Source: Adenophora triphylla var. japonica | Lineage: Eukaryota > Streptophyta > Magnoliopsida > Asterales > Campanulaceae | Direction: 5' to 3' | DNA length: 64,000 nt | Assembly (NCBI GenBank): GCA_022495995.1 | Contig: JAFEMH010001349.1 | Location: forward strand, 248,001 to 312,000 | Shown: in pieces, positions 20,904 through 31,597 of the stretch | Position numbering within the stretch: the stretch's first letter is position 1 | Layout of the letters: each line of letters starts with the position of its first letter | Position numbers and translations under genes: made by a program | The notes under the pieces: generated by a model | Seen by the model: only the letters and a program-made list of their open reading frames with translations | Database searches by the model: none | What the model was told of the DNA's origin: nothing

Positions 20904-23900
20904 TAGCCCCTTTCCCCTTAGACATTTATGACTTTTTGGCTATTGTACCCCTTTGGGGAAAACACATGTTATTATTTTTTTATGCACAACTTTTGGACTT
21001 GATCTACTTTGTATGTACAAATGGTTTGAATGGATGACTTGGATGAATTTTTAGCTTGTAAATGAATGCATGAGTGTATACGGGGTAAATGAACCCTCCC
21101 CTATGCATCTGAGAAGTGAATGGATGGTATTTGCAGTTATTGACAAGTCTGGGAGTGCCCCTGGGAAAGCAGAAGTTGCCGATGTCTCGATGTCTGATGT
21201 GGCTAGTTATGTCGCACGACATAAGTAGCCAACCGGCGCTTTGTCGCGTGACATAAGTAGCCAAGACCGCACTTCTCTTACCTTTTGGCCTTGGATCGGA
21301 ATTGCCGACACAAGTTGGAATTGGGTGACCAAATAGGTCACAAACCTGGTCTCCTTAGGACAATGGCAAAGAGATATTGGTCCCTTAAGGATGGAAATGG
21401 GGTGACCTAGGAGGTCAAGCAACCAATCCTTCACAGGAATGTTCCAAATCAAAAGAGGTGGCCCATATGGTCACAAAATTGGACTTTTATGAAAAGCTTA
21501 CGCACCCTTGGAGAATGGAGAAGGGAAAAGGTGACCAAAGTGGTCGGATGGCTGAACCTTTTATGAAAGGCTACCTACGTATCCCGGAGGAATCAAGCCT
21601 TGATCGTAGTTCAAACCTTACCTAGACAATTAGGAATGATGTCTAGGATTTTCGACGTTTTGACAATTAGGAAACTGTCGCCTAGAGTTATCTCGAAGGC
21701 ACTTTTGGGAGAAAATGTTATCATTAGCAATTGGCACGTTACTTGAGCCTAGGGATGATTTTTCTTCTTAGAAACAATGGTAGAGACTGGGTCTGGATGT
21801 ACATATGGAATGTGTTTGGGAATTGTTTGAGACAGGTTTCAAACAGCGGGTCAGTATTCCTTGGGCGCGGACCGAACCTGTTGCCGTTGTCAACGTGGAC
21901 GAGAATTCCCTCTTGAGCTGAGACTGGGTTTGAACCTCGGGTCTCTGTGACTATTCTTTTCTCACACTCTAGCATTTGAAGTTGATGCTAACAGATGTCG
22001 AAGTGACCAATCCTTTCTTCTAGGGATGGATGCAACTTATCGAAGCCCCGGTCTAAGGAAATACTCTCTGCAAAAGCCTCATATCTTGTTGAAGTAAGGA
22101 AAAATTCTTTCATTGGCAAAACCTTGGTTGAATGAGCTGAGCAAGCGAAGTGACTTGGCGAAGCCCCGGCCCGTGACCTAATAAAAATCCCAATCGATTG
22201 GTATTGCGAACGTGATTCCGAAATTGATCTCGACCAAGATCGAATCCATCTAGGGACCTAGTGAAGAACCCGATATGAACCCTAAACATGGCTAAAGAAG
22301 CCCCAGCTTAAAGGAATGACTTGGCAAAGCCCTGCATCGAAAGAGTTTCGAGGCGCCCTAATGCGAATTGTAGCAGAAGAGGGAAAACCTATCCTTTTTC
22401 TTTTTTTTTTATTTCTATTTTTTTAGTCAACCACCAACCTTAAGGAGACGCAGACAAAGAGAAGAATTTTAGGAAGATATGTATATGCAGGGCATATTTT
22501 TCAAAAGGTGGGAATAATCCCGATTTTGTGTTATTTTGATGGCCTTATTCGATGTAGGCACAAAACTCGCTTTGGGTTTGACTCTTTTGAGAGAGTATAA
22601 GCGTAGAAAGGTTGGTAAAAGTGTATGGAAGCCCCCGCCGACGTAAAATCGTGTTTAGCACTATTTTTCCTAAAATGTAGAAAAGGAAGACTTGTCAAGA
22701 CATCTCGAAAACTTGTTTTATTTACAATGATCACAAGATTTGCTTAAAACCCTTTATTAATGTTCGGGTTATTCAACCACTAATCTCGATATGAACAAAC
22801 ATTCTTATTAATCATGAGGAGAAAGTCAACCAATGTCGCGGATCAAGGTTGGTGGGTGTGAAAGAAAGGTTTGTGTATAAGGAGGTCATTGATGAGACCG
22901 GGTTTTCTCGGGATTTGACCGTGTCCATGGGAGAGGTCATTTGATGAGACCAGGTTTTCGGTAATTTGGATATGCTTATGACCGGACCATTGCCGGTTGC
23001 CTACGTTCCCCTCATTGTGAGGAGCTCAGTCGCCGTAGTTCGGCCTTGGCCTGACCGTTTTGGGAAATGGGATTTGTGGTTCCTTTAGTGAAAAGGCTAG
23101 GATGAGAAGATCGGATGATGAGGCATGGGCCTCGGGATGATTCCTTGACCAAGTCATTCTTGGACGGCCGCTTCAATTGCTTTCGATTCTCGTCTTTCAT
23201 TGGGGGAGAAAGGACTTGCATATGCCTAAAGGCTCATGAAATGCTTCGCTTTTGCTTCGACCGCCCCATTGTTATCGACAACTTTCATTCTTTGAGCTTT
23301 GATTTTGCCTCGTCCGTCAAGCTTTTGATGGGCGGTGCCGGGTCCTTGGCCTCATTTTCTTTTTCTTTTATTTTTATGTGCAACCCCGTTTTTTGCCTAG
23401 ACCGCCCTTTTTTGGGATTTTCAAATTAGCCGGGCATTACTCTTTTTGCACTAAGATTTTTCTTCTTTTTTTTTTTTTATGTGCAACCCTCGTTTTTGCC
23501 TAGACTCGCCCTTTTTGGGATTTTCAGCTAGCCGGGTATTACTCTTTTTGCACTACACACATTTTTTTTCTTTTTCTTTTTTTTTTATTTTCTAGAGCAC
23601 CCGAGGACCAAGGCGAGCCCCGCTTGAACATTCTTGATACCCTTGAAGTCTAAGCCAAGCCCCTAGGTTGTTGTCGACACGGGGTCAATCTTTCGGCCGA
23701 GTGGCCTTTTTGTCGTTCCTTGATGTTGTCGCCGTCGTTGACTTGGTCAAGATGAAGGTGGACATGGTTTGGGAAAGTGTATGGCTTTGATGAAGGCCTT
23801 TTGTGGGGTAAGGAAAGTGTATGGCTTGATGGCATTAGTTGACTTTCTCACACCGATTAATCAGAACGTTAATTATTTCGAGAGATTGTTCGTTGAGCAA

Positions 23901-24130
23901 TGCAAGTGATCATATAAAATAAAACCATTTCATTAAATGTAATGTAGGTGTGCAAATAATGTCTTAAGTCTAGCAAGAAAAGAAGAAGACTCTTTTATAG
24001 AAAATTGAAGATTCAATACAATGTCCGTAGAGGACTTAATTGAAAGAGAAAAGTACTAGAACCTACGAAGGTTGACTGAGAGACTACTATTTTCTTTTTC
24101 TTTTTTTTTTATACTTAAGGATAGGTAGAC
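20904..24130. other. Non-coding spacer of the Tat-type element where pol would be expected
   Basis: No polymerase motifs in any frame. Contents: CpG palindrome TTATGTCGCACGACATAA at 21207-21224 and a half site at 21241-21256; a segment with CTACCTACGTATCCCGGAGG at ~21570 that repeats one at ~17127 and, more loosely, ~22997; a ~115-bp tandem duplication at 23355-23570 (ATTACTCTTTTTGCACTA twice). Scattered short frames look spurious. Confidence 0.55.
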
Positions 24131-25640
24131 CCTAGTCTAGCTGCTCTTCGCGGGTTGGACTGCCAGGTAACTTGAGCTTTCCTTCGTAGATCAGCCACTG
24201 AATTTCCTTCTTCAGCTCCACACACTTGTCTGTCACATGACCATAATGCTTGTGGTACTCACAGAACTTGGCCCTGTCAACTCTACTTGGGTTTCTTGGC
24301 TTATGATTCTCGAGAGGTGTGAGAAGGCTTCGTTTCACCAAATCGTTGAAAACTTTGCTCATGGGCATCCCAAAATCATCAGGCTGACGCTTCTGACCTT
24401 GCACTTCTTGAATTGACCTCTTGTCATAACTTTCTGTCTTTGGCCCATGGATTCTCAAGCTTCCCATCTTCTATCAACTTTTGGATCTCATGCCTCAAAG
24501 CGGTGCAATTGTCAGTGTTGTGCCCATGGTATTGATGGAAGCGACCGTGTTTGGTCTCGTCCATTCTGATACTGGGGTTCCCGGGCTTCCAATTCTCCAA
24601 AGGGCTTTATCGCTTTTTCTTTCACTAGCTCTTCCGTAATCTTGCTTAAAGGCATCTCGTATTGTTAAAGTGAAAGGAGCGAGGTTTTCTGGGACCTTGT
24701 TATTCTCAAGACTCGCATTCCCATTGTCCAATTGGTTCCACCGTTGGATTTGGTCGAAGGAAGTCGTGACATTCTTTCCTTTGTGAGGTACCGGTGCCGA
24801 GCGATACGGTTGCTGCTTGGTATTGGGTTATGCTCGGTGGAGTCATTTCTTTGCCTGGTCCGACATCTTGGGTCAAGGGGGTATTGATACTCATCATGAG
24901 GTCAAGCTTCCCTTGCATCTGTTTCACTTGCTCCATCAACATTGCCACATAGGGGTCAACGGGGACTCTTGGGCTACGAACCGGCAACAGACTTGTAGTA
25001 GCGAACCGACGGCTGAATTCATTAAGTCCCGGTAGGTAACATGAAAACTCGGTTCATCCTTTGGCAACTCATGATCGCATTCAAAGGGTATAGGGGCTTC
25101 GTAACATAGCCACATATCTCAAACCGATTATGTGAGGTTGGAGCATAAACCGGCAGTGTATTGCCGAGACCGAGGGATAAGTGGGGTGAAATCCAACTCC
25201 GTTCGAGGAGCCGAGGGCGATGGGGCCCCGATGAGCCGGGATGTTGGAAAGGACCGAGGAGAAGTGGTCCTTGGCAAGGGATCATATGTGGATGGAGGAA
25301 GGTATTGGTTATAGGCCGGGGAACCGAGATGGCTACTCGGAGTCTCATCTTCGACCACTACCGCAGAACCGTTGGACTCAATTGTTACTTGGACTCCATT
25401 GCGGTGAAGAGCACCGATAAGCAATGACAAATGCTCTTCATGAACCTTCCGGGCATTTTCCAAAGCCAGACTAACTCTTCCTTCCTAATCATCTCGATTT
25501 CCCATACCCTCACCGGCTTTCGGTCAAACCGCCATTCTCGACCGAACCGATGAACCGCTCCGAACCTAAGGTTTTCTGAAAAGCCGCTGACCCAGTATTC
25601 TCGTCCACTTCTTTCTCGCTGCGGGAAAGGGATAGGCAAG
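24131..25640 (-). pseudogene. Gag remnant of the Tat-type element with two knuckle-like modules
   Basis: Minus-strand frames are broken into at least four pieces (25640-25385, 25463-25128, 24987-24706, 24731-24132). An early stretch is proline- and charge-rich. The middle reads DPYVAMLMEQVKQMQGKLDL, a likely coiled region. The 3' end has two related modules: FHQYHGHNTDNCTALRHEIQ, which has lost its first Cys, and FCEYHKHYGHVTDKCVELKK, the C-x-x-H...G-H-x-T-x-x-C form of knuckle seen in Tat gag. Each is followed by a KLI/WLI-E-GKL segment, so the module was probably duplicated. Gag would package element RNA; this copy cannot encode a full protein. Confidence 0.7.
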
Positions 25641-25794
25641 ATTTAGGATAGGTAAGGTTTAGACTCGGGGATAGGTAAGGTTTAGACTCGAAGGTAAGTG
25701 TTTAGGCTGAAGGCTCAAGTAACATTCCCTTATCGCTTTAACTTTTGCTCGAAACGCATTTTCTCCTAATCCTAATTGATCGGAAAAGATGAGA

Positions 25795-26115
25795 CCTTGA
25801 AAGGTCAAGATTGGAAGTAGAGATCGGACCGAGGAGGTCGCGATTAAGGACTTGACCGCGAAAGGTCGAGATGGGAAAATCGGAAATCGGACCGAGGAGG
25901 TCTCGATTAGGGTTTGACCGTGAAAGGTTGGAATAGAAAATCGGAAATCGGACCGAGGAGGTCTCGATTAGGGATTTGACCGCGAAAGGTCGAGATGGGA
26001 AAAATCGGAGATCGGACCGAGAAGATCTCGATTAGGGATTTGACCATGAAAGGTCGGGATGAGGAAAACGGAGATCGGACCGAAAAGGTCTCGATTAGGG
26101 ATTTCAGAGATAGGA
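25795..26115. repeat. ~60-bp tandem repeat in the 5' leader
   Basis: About five copies of a unit containing ATCGGACCGAGGAGGTCTCG and TTTGACCGCGAAAGGTCG. Copies carry small indels. Confidence 0.85.
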
Positions 26116-26439
26116 AAATGCAATTATGATTACATTAATTGTTCAAATTTACTTAAAACAATGTCTTTTATTTATTTCTATTTGGTTGGAAAAGGGGGTT
26201 TGCCCTTCTTTTTCGCAACTACTCTAGATCCTGGATCAGTGGGTTCCGTCACTACGTCTATAAGCCCCTCGTATTCCACCCGTATTTCGACCTCCTGGTG
26301 GACACCCGGCGAGGGTCCTATAGGGCACGCGGATCCCACCGACCGAGAGTAAAGAACGCTCCTAACGGGTCTAGCGGGTCATAGGAACTTTCAACGCACT
26401 AGCGATGCGGATTATAGTCAAGGCAATACCGGAAAGTCT

Positions 26440-26850
26440 CGTCTCTCGCCTCGACGGATCTTTGCGTAGTTTCGCTTGAGCGAATGACGTTTTGACTTTC
26501 GGTAATGTCCGAGAATATAATAGGCATGGGTCGGGCGGTAAAAAGCCGGATGACACGGTGTCACATTGAACTTCGTTGCATACGCCGGGCGTGAGTCGGA
26601 ATCGAAGTCAATGCCGGTCAAGATCTTGCCAATTTTTCCTTGTCGGAATTTTGGCAGAGCTTCGCTTGAGCGAAAGATCTTTTGATTTTGGCAAAGACTC
26701 TGGTCTTGACTTTTACACATTCCGTGCGGGTCAAGGTCAATAGTCAATGTCGGAGTCAAGATCCTACCGATTTTTCCTTGTCGGAATTTCGGCAGAATTT
26801 CGCTTGAGCGAAAATCTTGGTTTCCGTTATGAGCTAAGGCTTGACCTTTA
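26440..26850. repeat. Imperfect ~145-bp duplication with TTCGCTTGAGCGAA palindromes
   Basis: A block with CCAATTTTTCCTTGTCGGAA and TTCGCTTGAGCGAAA occurs at ~26625 and ~26768. The palindrome TTCGCTTGAGCGAA also occurs at ~26472. Confidence 0.7.
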
Positions 26851-27674
26851 CGTGGGTATGCAACTGGGCTATATGACACGGACTAGACCAAAAACCAACC
26901 AAAAGTCACGGTTTTTTGAAACGTGTGACACGGACTGTGCATTGGTCGACACTGGCTGCCATGGGGAGGTTGGGATGATTCCGTGCGCGCCCGGAGCATC
27001 GTAAGGCAGTCCGTGATCGCACTGAACCACCCTCGGGTTTGAAGGACGTGCGTGCAAAAGTGTACAGGATATATCAGGTGCGCGTAGTGTGCGGTCTCCT
27101 AAAAATGTTCCTTTTTGAGTTAAAACAGAGATTTTCATAAATGTGTTTTAAAGGAATGATTTTCGGGACGGGGGAAAATGCAACACATAAGCACGTAAAT
27201 TTTTTCTCGGGAGCCCCGCCATGGAGCCGAATAGCCCCAAGCCGCTAGGACCGCCAGATTAACCATGATTTTTCCCGGTGGAATTGCCACCGAGGTCGTA
27301 TGGTCGAATCCTACGAGGATTAGCCGTACGACCGCATGGATCAATTTTCCGTGTTCCACTCCTTTTGCTATTTTTTTCGGGTTGTTTCCCGTTCAAAGTA
27401 TGCACAGATTCCAAGATGCAAATGATGCATTGCATGGTAAAGAAAGCAAGCACGATTAATGAAATCGGCGATGGGAGTCTAACCCGCTCAAAGGGAAAAG
27501 CTTTTGTATTTTTTTCAAAAATTATTTTTTTCGAAAAGGGATACCGGTACGTGGGATTGTTAAACCACCTTGTTATCCCAAGCCCCGGGTTAGGGAGCGA
27601 TACAGAAGGGTAAGTGGGGTCCACCTATATACCAAGTATCGATTTTTGTTTTGAAAATAAAGCTTTTCTCCTTT

Positions 27675-27698
27675 GGGGTTCCCCACGAGTCGCCAAAC
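27675..27698 (-). other. Putative primer binding site region
   Basis: Directly inside the 5' LTR, the minus strand reads GTTTGGCGACTCGTGGGGAA. TGGCGACTC-type sequence at this place is common in Tat-type elements and would pair with a tRNA 3' end. The tRNA is not identified. Confidence 0.5.
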
Positions 27699-29752
27699 CG
27701 TGAATGTGTGCCCAAAATTTTTGTTTATTGGAATTCACGCGAGTTTGAAGACATCCGAGTTATTTGAAAAACGGAGTCGCCACGCCATTTTGATTACCTC
27801 AAAACTTTGAAAAAGGTTTTATGGGTTCGGAGGTTAAGTTACCCCTCGGGAAGAACGTTTGGCGTTCACCCAAAGTGCCTTGCCGAGCAAGTCTCCCTAG
27901 ATTTCATTAATCGTGTTTGCTTGCGTGCTTTCTTTGTGTGCATGTGTTTGAAAATAAGGGGGAATGTCCCAAGTTATTTTCCAGACGTACAAACCATTTG
28001 TTGGTTGTCGCTCGGGATTCCTTGGAATTTATGTATTTGGGATTATGATCCCGTCCTCATCTTATGACTTATGATCATCGCATTTTTAAGCCTCGGGACC
28101 CTCGGGACTTGCGTGATCGAGAGAATGACTCTCTTTTGGGTCAAAGATGAGGTTCTTTAGGAAGGAATGTCCTTAGCCCATCAATCCTATGCTTTAAGAC
28201 GGTCGAGCTCGTATAAAGGCTTCATACTCATTCTTAAGCGATAATCGGAGATATAGGGTTCAAGGTTATCCTTTTCCTAAAGAAATCATGAACCTTTAAT
28301 GGAAGGAACGATGCAAAGATGAGAACTTTTACACCGGTCCATTCCAAGGTTGGGGAAAAGGGGAAATGCATGTAAAAATGATATTTTAGCAAAAAGATGG
28401 CATTTTGGTTTGAAAATGATGCATTTGATTGCAAATGGATGTTTTTTACGTAAAGAAATGATCTTTGTGCAAAGAGTGCATCTTTAATGTGAAAAGGGAT
28501 TTAAAATGGAAAAGGAATGATTTTAATGCATGAAAAATGGGATTTAGGTGTAAAAGATGCACCTTTATGTATGAGAATGATATTTTAATGAAAAGATGAC
28601 ATAGTATGTACATAGATACTATCTAAATTGCAGATAGACATCAGGTTATAGCTTAAAGGGGTTTAACATCAGATTACAGCTTGAAAATGTGAAGCTTCGC
28701 AACCGGCTACTTATGTCGCGTGACATAGGCCGCCTATGTCGCGTGACATAACTAGCCATTTTGCAGAAGGCTTTACAACTGAGATTTGCAGAGGTAACAA
28801 GGCACCAAAATGGTCAAGTTACTTCACAAACAAATCTCAGGGAGCATGTTTAACAATAATGAACACTTCAAGAGGATGTGGATATGAGGGATCCACACTC
28901 ATCTTGAGTGTTCATGCAAAAACCAAGTCAAAACGAAGATTTTATATGAAATGTAATGAAATAAAATGTGGATCTGGGTAATATGAAGCTAAAGCATGCA
29001 ACTTTAATCAGAATACTATATTATCAATGCATGTAACACATAGATTTTATATTCAAAGGAAAATAGAGAGTGGAAAAGGGGTAGAAACTCGTTACCCTTG
29101 AAGATCCACAACTCCTATATCAAGTTAGATATAGGAGCCTTCTAGCGTCCTCCTCCGGAGACTGAGTTCAGGCCTTGGATCCTTGGGAACTCCTTGATTT
29201 CTTGATGTATGTGGGAAGTGTGTGTGTGGGAAGTGTGTGTGTGGGAAGTGTGTGTGGGATGGATTTGGGAGGATTGAGGTGATTTGGGGGGGGGTATGTG
29301 AGGAGAGAGGAGGCTTCCTGGGTGTATTCCTATAGAGGGGGACTGAGGGGTGGAAGAGGTGTGTGTAAAATGAGAGGTGAAGGCCTCTATTTATAGGTCG
29401 CCAGATGGGCTTGTTATGTCGCACGACATAACAAGCCATAACTGCTTTCCTTCTAGAAACATGCAAGGTGGCATGGTTCTAGAACTTTTCCTGGCTGGTT
29501 ATGTCGCGCGACATAAGTAGCCACTTCTGGATTCTTCTAGAAACATGCAAGGTGGCAGTCTTCTAGAAGGGTTTTGGGATTAAGAAAAACGTGTTTCTTA
29601 ATCACCAAGCATTCCCTTCAGCCCTTAAAAGGCTTGGAACAGTTCCGGAATTGTTCCGGAACTTATAGGAAAATCCGGGGAATTACCGGAAAAATTACCG
29701 GAATTGCCGGGAAAATTAACCGGAAGGCATGAGCCAGATTTGGGTACTTACA
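27699..29752 (-). repeat. 5' LTR of the 14.8-kb Tat-type element
   Basis: 2054 bp, closely matching 14963-16999. The first base appears changed (CGTGAATG for TGTGAATG). TATA box on the minus strand at ~29389-29398. Palindromes at 28711-28728, 28734-28751, 29414-29431 and 29499-29516. Difference from the partner: one extra GTGTGTGTGGGAA unit near 29230 plus scattered single-base changes. Confidence 0.93.
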
Positions 29753-30594
29753 AGGCTGAGGTGGTTAGGCTCAGTGAGGTGCCTCCCCTCTCCGGAATCG
29801 ATAGCTCAAGCCGCCAATATCCCGAGCTGGGATTTGGTCAGGTAATTGTGAGGCAGGTGGTAGATCCCAACCTGCTAGCCCATCTTACTGAGAAGGGGCT
29901 CACCCCTGAAGAATACGTGGAGAGGTCTGTCCTCCTCCATAGTGAGGTAATCCTTCTCTTCTCTTTAACTTTTGTTTGATCGCTTTTGATCTCTTTTAAT
30001 TTTGATCGCTTGTCGAACTGACCCTTTTATTTTGTATTTGTGTAGTCCCTCACTCTCAACGAGCAGGCCAAGAGTAGCTGGAGGGCTGCTATAGAGCAGG
30101 AGAGGATCGCTACAGCCCAGTATGCTTGGAAGTCGGCTGAGGTCAGTGAACTGAAGGAGAAGCTGGAGGACATGGACTCTGCATATGAGGCAATCCAACT
30201 TGTTAAGGATGATGCGGTGAAGGTCAAAGAGGTGGTAATGGTCGACCTTGAGGCCGTCATGACTGAGCTTGATAAGGAGAAGTCGGTTAGTGCTGCTCTT
30301 CGCTTTGAGAAAGGTGAAGTGGAGGCTGAGCTCAAAACATTGACTAAGATGCTTCAGGATCGCAATGCCTTCTGCGTTAAACAAAGCGATGACCACAGGG
30401 CAGCTCGAGCCAAGTGGGAGGAGGAGGCCAAAACCAGGGTGAAGGCCGCTGAGGAAGCTGCGGGAAAGGCCGCGGTGGAAGCCTTCAAGAATAGTGACGA
30501 GCTCTAAGACATCATAACTAGTCGAGACAAGACTTTTTATGATGTCGGACGTCGACATATGGCCCGCCGAATTATAGTGACGAGCTCTTAGACA
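29753..30594 (+). pseudogene. Transposase_28-type protein, 3' part (coiled coil)
   Basis: Continuation of the gene broken at 14962. The first exon reads AEVVRLSEVPPLSG... to LLHSE. An intron follows at 29947-30045 (GTAATC...TGTGTAG, 99 bp). The next exon encodes ~150 residues of heptad-like, Glu/Lys/Ala-rich sequence (ELKEKLEDMDSAYEAIQ, KEKSVSAALRFEKGEVEAEL), a coiled coil typical of the C-terminus of this family. A TAA at ~30505 ends the frame early, and the downstream sequence still reads DIITSRDKTFYDVGRRH to a later stop. The intact intron signals suggest decay was fairly recent. Confidence 0.7.
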
Positions 30595-30610
30595 TCATTC
30601 TCTGTTTTTT
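30490..30610. other. Junction between Tat-type and Sirevirus-like sequence with a 23-bp duplication
   Basis: TAGTGACGAGCTCTAAGACATCAT at ~30492 recurs as TAGTGACGAGCTCTTAGACATCAT at ~30575. The Sirevirus-like gag homology begins right after, at ~30605. This is a possible repair scar. Confidence 0.6.
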
Positions 30611-30877
30611 CAGAAAGGGAAGAATTAAAATAGTAGACCTCATAGTCAAAAGATGTGATGGTTGATGTGACTACATCTAAAGCTACATCTGTCTGTAGTT
30701 TGTGACTATGAGGCGAGATTTTCATGATTGCTAAGTTTAGCGTTTCATCTTCGTCCTCACTATCACTAAGGGTCGCACTAATTAAAGCTCATTCCCTTTT
30801 TCTTCAAAGTGTTGGCACACTCATTGGCATAGCGCCCAAAGCCTTTGCAGGCTCTACATTGAACAGTTTCAGATCTG
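30605..30877 (-). pseudogene. Gag C-terminal fragment of the truncated Sirevirus-like element
   Basis: Aligns with 51757-52025. The knuckle reads CRACKGFGRYANEC on the minus strand: its histidine is replaced by arginine, so zinc binding would be lost. Confidence 0.75.
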
Positions 30878-30886
30878 TTTTTTGCA
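30878..30886. other. Target-site duplication TTTTTTGCA, left copy
   Basis: Repeated at 37173-37181. The 8-9 bp size fits Mutator-type insertion. Confidence 0.85.
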
Positions 30887-31172
30887 GAGTTAAGTACCTA
30901 TTTAGTCCCTGACGTTTAGCGTTTTTTACGATTTCGTCCCTAACTAATTTTTGTGAACGTTTCCGTCCTTGACCTACTGTGAGTACCCCGATCCGAACTC
31001 AAGTTTTGGACTCAATTTAATTAAATTTGGGCTTACACAAATTGCTAAAAAGCAATTAGGGTCCAAAAATCCCAGCAGCCCACCAATTCATTGGGCCTGC
31101 CAGCCACTTGGCCCATTATAGCCAAAAGATGTACGCAGTCGGACGACATGGACATTAAGGCGGTTTAACTGC

Positions 31173-31190
31173 CTATGTCGTGCGACATAA
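31173..31190. repeat. CpG palindrome in the Tat-like solo LTR
   Basis: CTATGTCGTGCGACATAA. The second unit of the U3 duplication carries CTATGTCGGACGACATAA at 33831-33848, just upstream of the TATA box. Diverged copies lie at 34549-34565 and 34582-34596. Confidence 0.85.
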
Positions 31191-31283
31191 GAAGTCCCAG
31201 AGCCCACCAATCCATTGGGCCTGCCAGCCACTTGGCCCATTATGGCCAAAATGTGTACGCTGTCGTCCGACAAGGGCCACTAA

Positions 31284-31564
31284 TGTCACGACCCTAAACC
31301 TAGGCACATTTTGGTCACACGTGGAGCACGTGGGAGTGGGGTGCATTGCATCTCATATTATGCATTATATATTATTTGGTTGTATTATGTGTTTATTTGG
31401 CTAAGTTGCTAAATTACGTGATTTTAGATGTTATTAAATTAATTAAATTATATAATGTCTAATTAGAATAATTGGGAATTAATGTAGTAAAGTTATAACA
31501 TTTGAAATTTTAAATGGAAATGTTATAAAAAGTATAAGTAGCATTTTATTATGAGGCGGAGGGA

Positions 31565-31597
<33 letters not shown>

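Larger units (their letters stand above)
14963..29752 (-). mobile_element. Complete 14.8-kb non-autonomous Tat-type gypsy element
   Basis: Bounded by AGGCT duplications, with LTRs at 14963-16999 and 27699-29752. Gag fragments and the LTR TATA boxes are on the minus strand, so transcription runs right to left. Order along the transcript: 5' LTR, leader with tandem repeats (25.8-27.7 kb), decayed gag (24.1-25.6 kb), non-coding spacer with no reverse transcriptase, RNase H or integrase that I can find, an antisense plant-mobile-domain pseudogene (18.5-20.9 kb), a 50-bp tandem array (17.3-18.0 kb), 3' LTR. The LTRs look nearly identical over long stretches, so insertion was recent; movement must have depended on proteins from a relative. 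Confidence 0.9.
12226..30600 (-). mobile_element. Truncated Tat-type gypsy element with antisense extra gene, split by a younger Tat element
   Basis: The 3' LTR lies at 12226-12848 on the minus strand. To its right, on the opposite strand, is a Transposase_28-type gene (13361-14935, continuing 29753-30594). An extra ORF placed antisense between pol and the 3' LTR is known for some Tat/Ogre-type elements. The gene is interrupted at 14962 by the 14.8-kb element whose AGGCT duplication joins it cleanly again at 29753. No gag or pol of this element is present: at about 30600 it ends abruptly against a Sirevirus-like gag fragment. The Tat assignment is therefore inferred. Confidence 0.6.

Noticed and set aside
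29965..30558. 197-residue minus-strand ORF
   Set aside because: Antisense shadow of the coiled-coil exon at 30046-30594; the sense strand has intron signals and family-like sequence.
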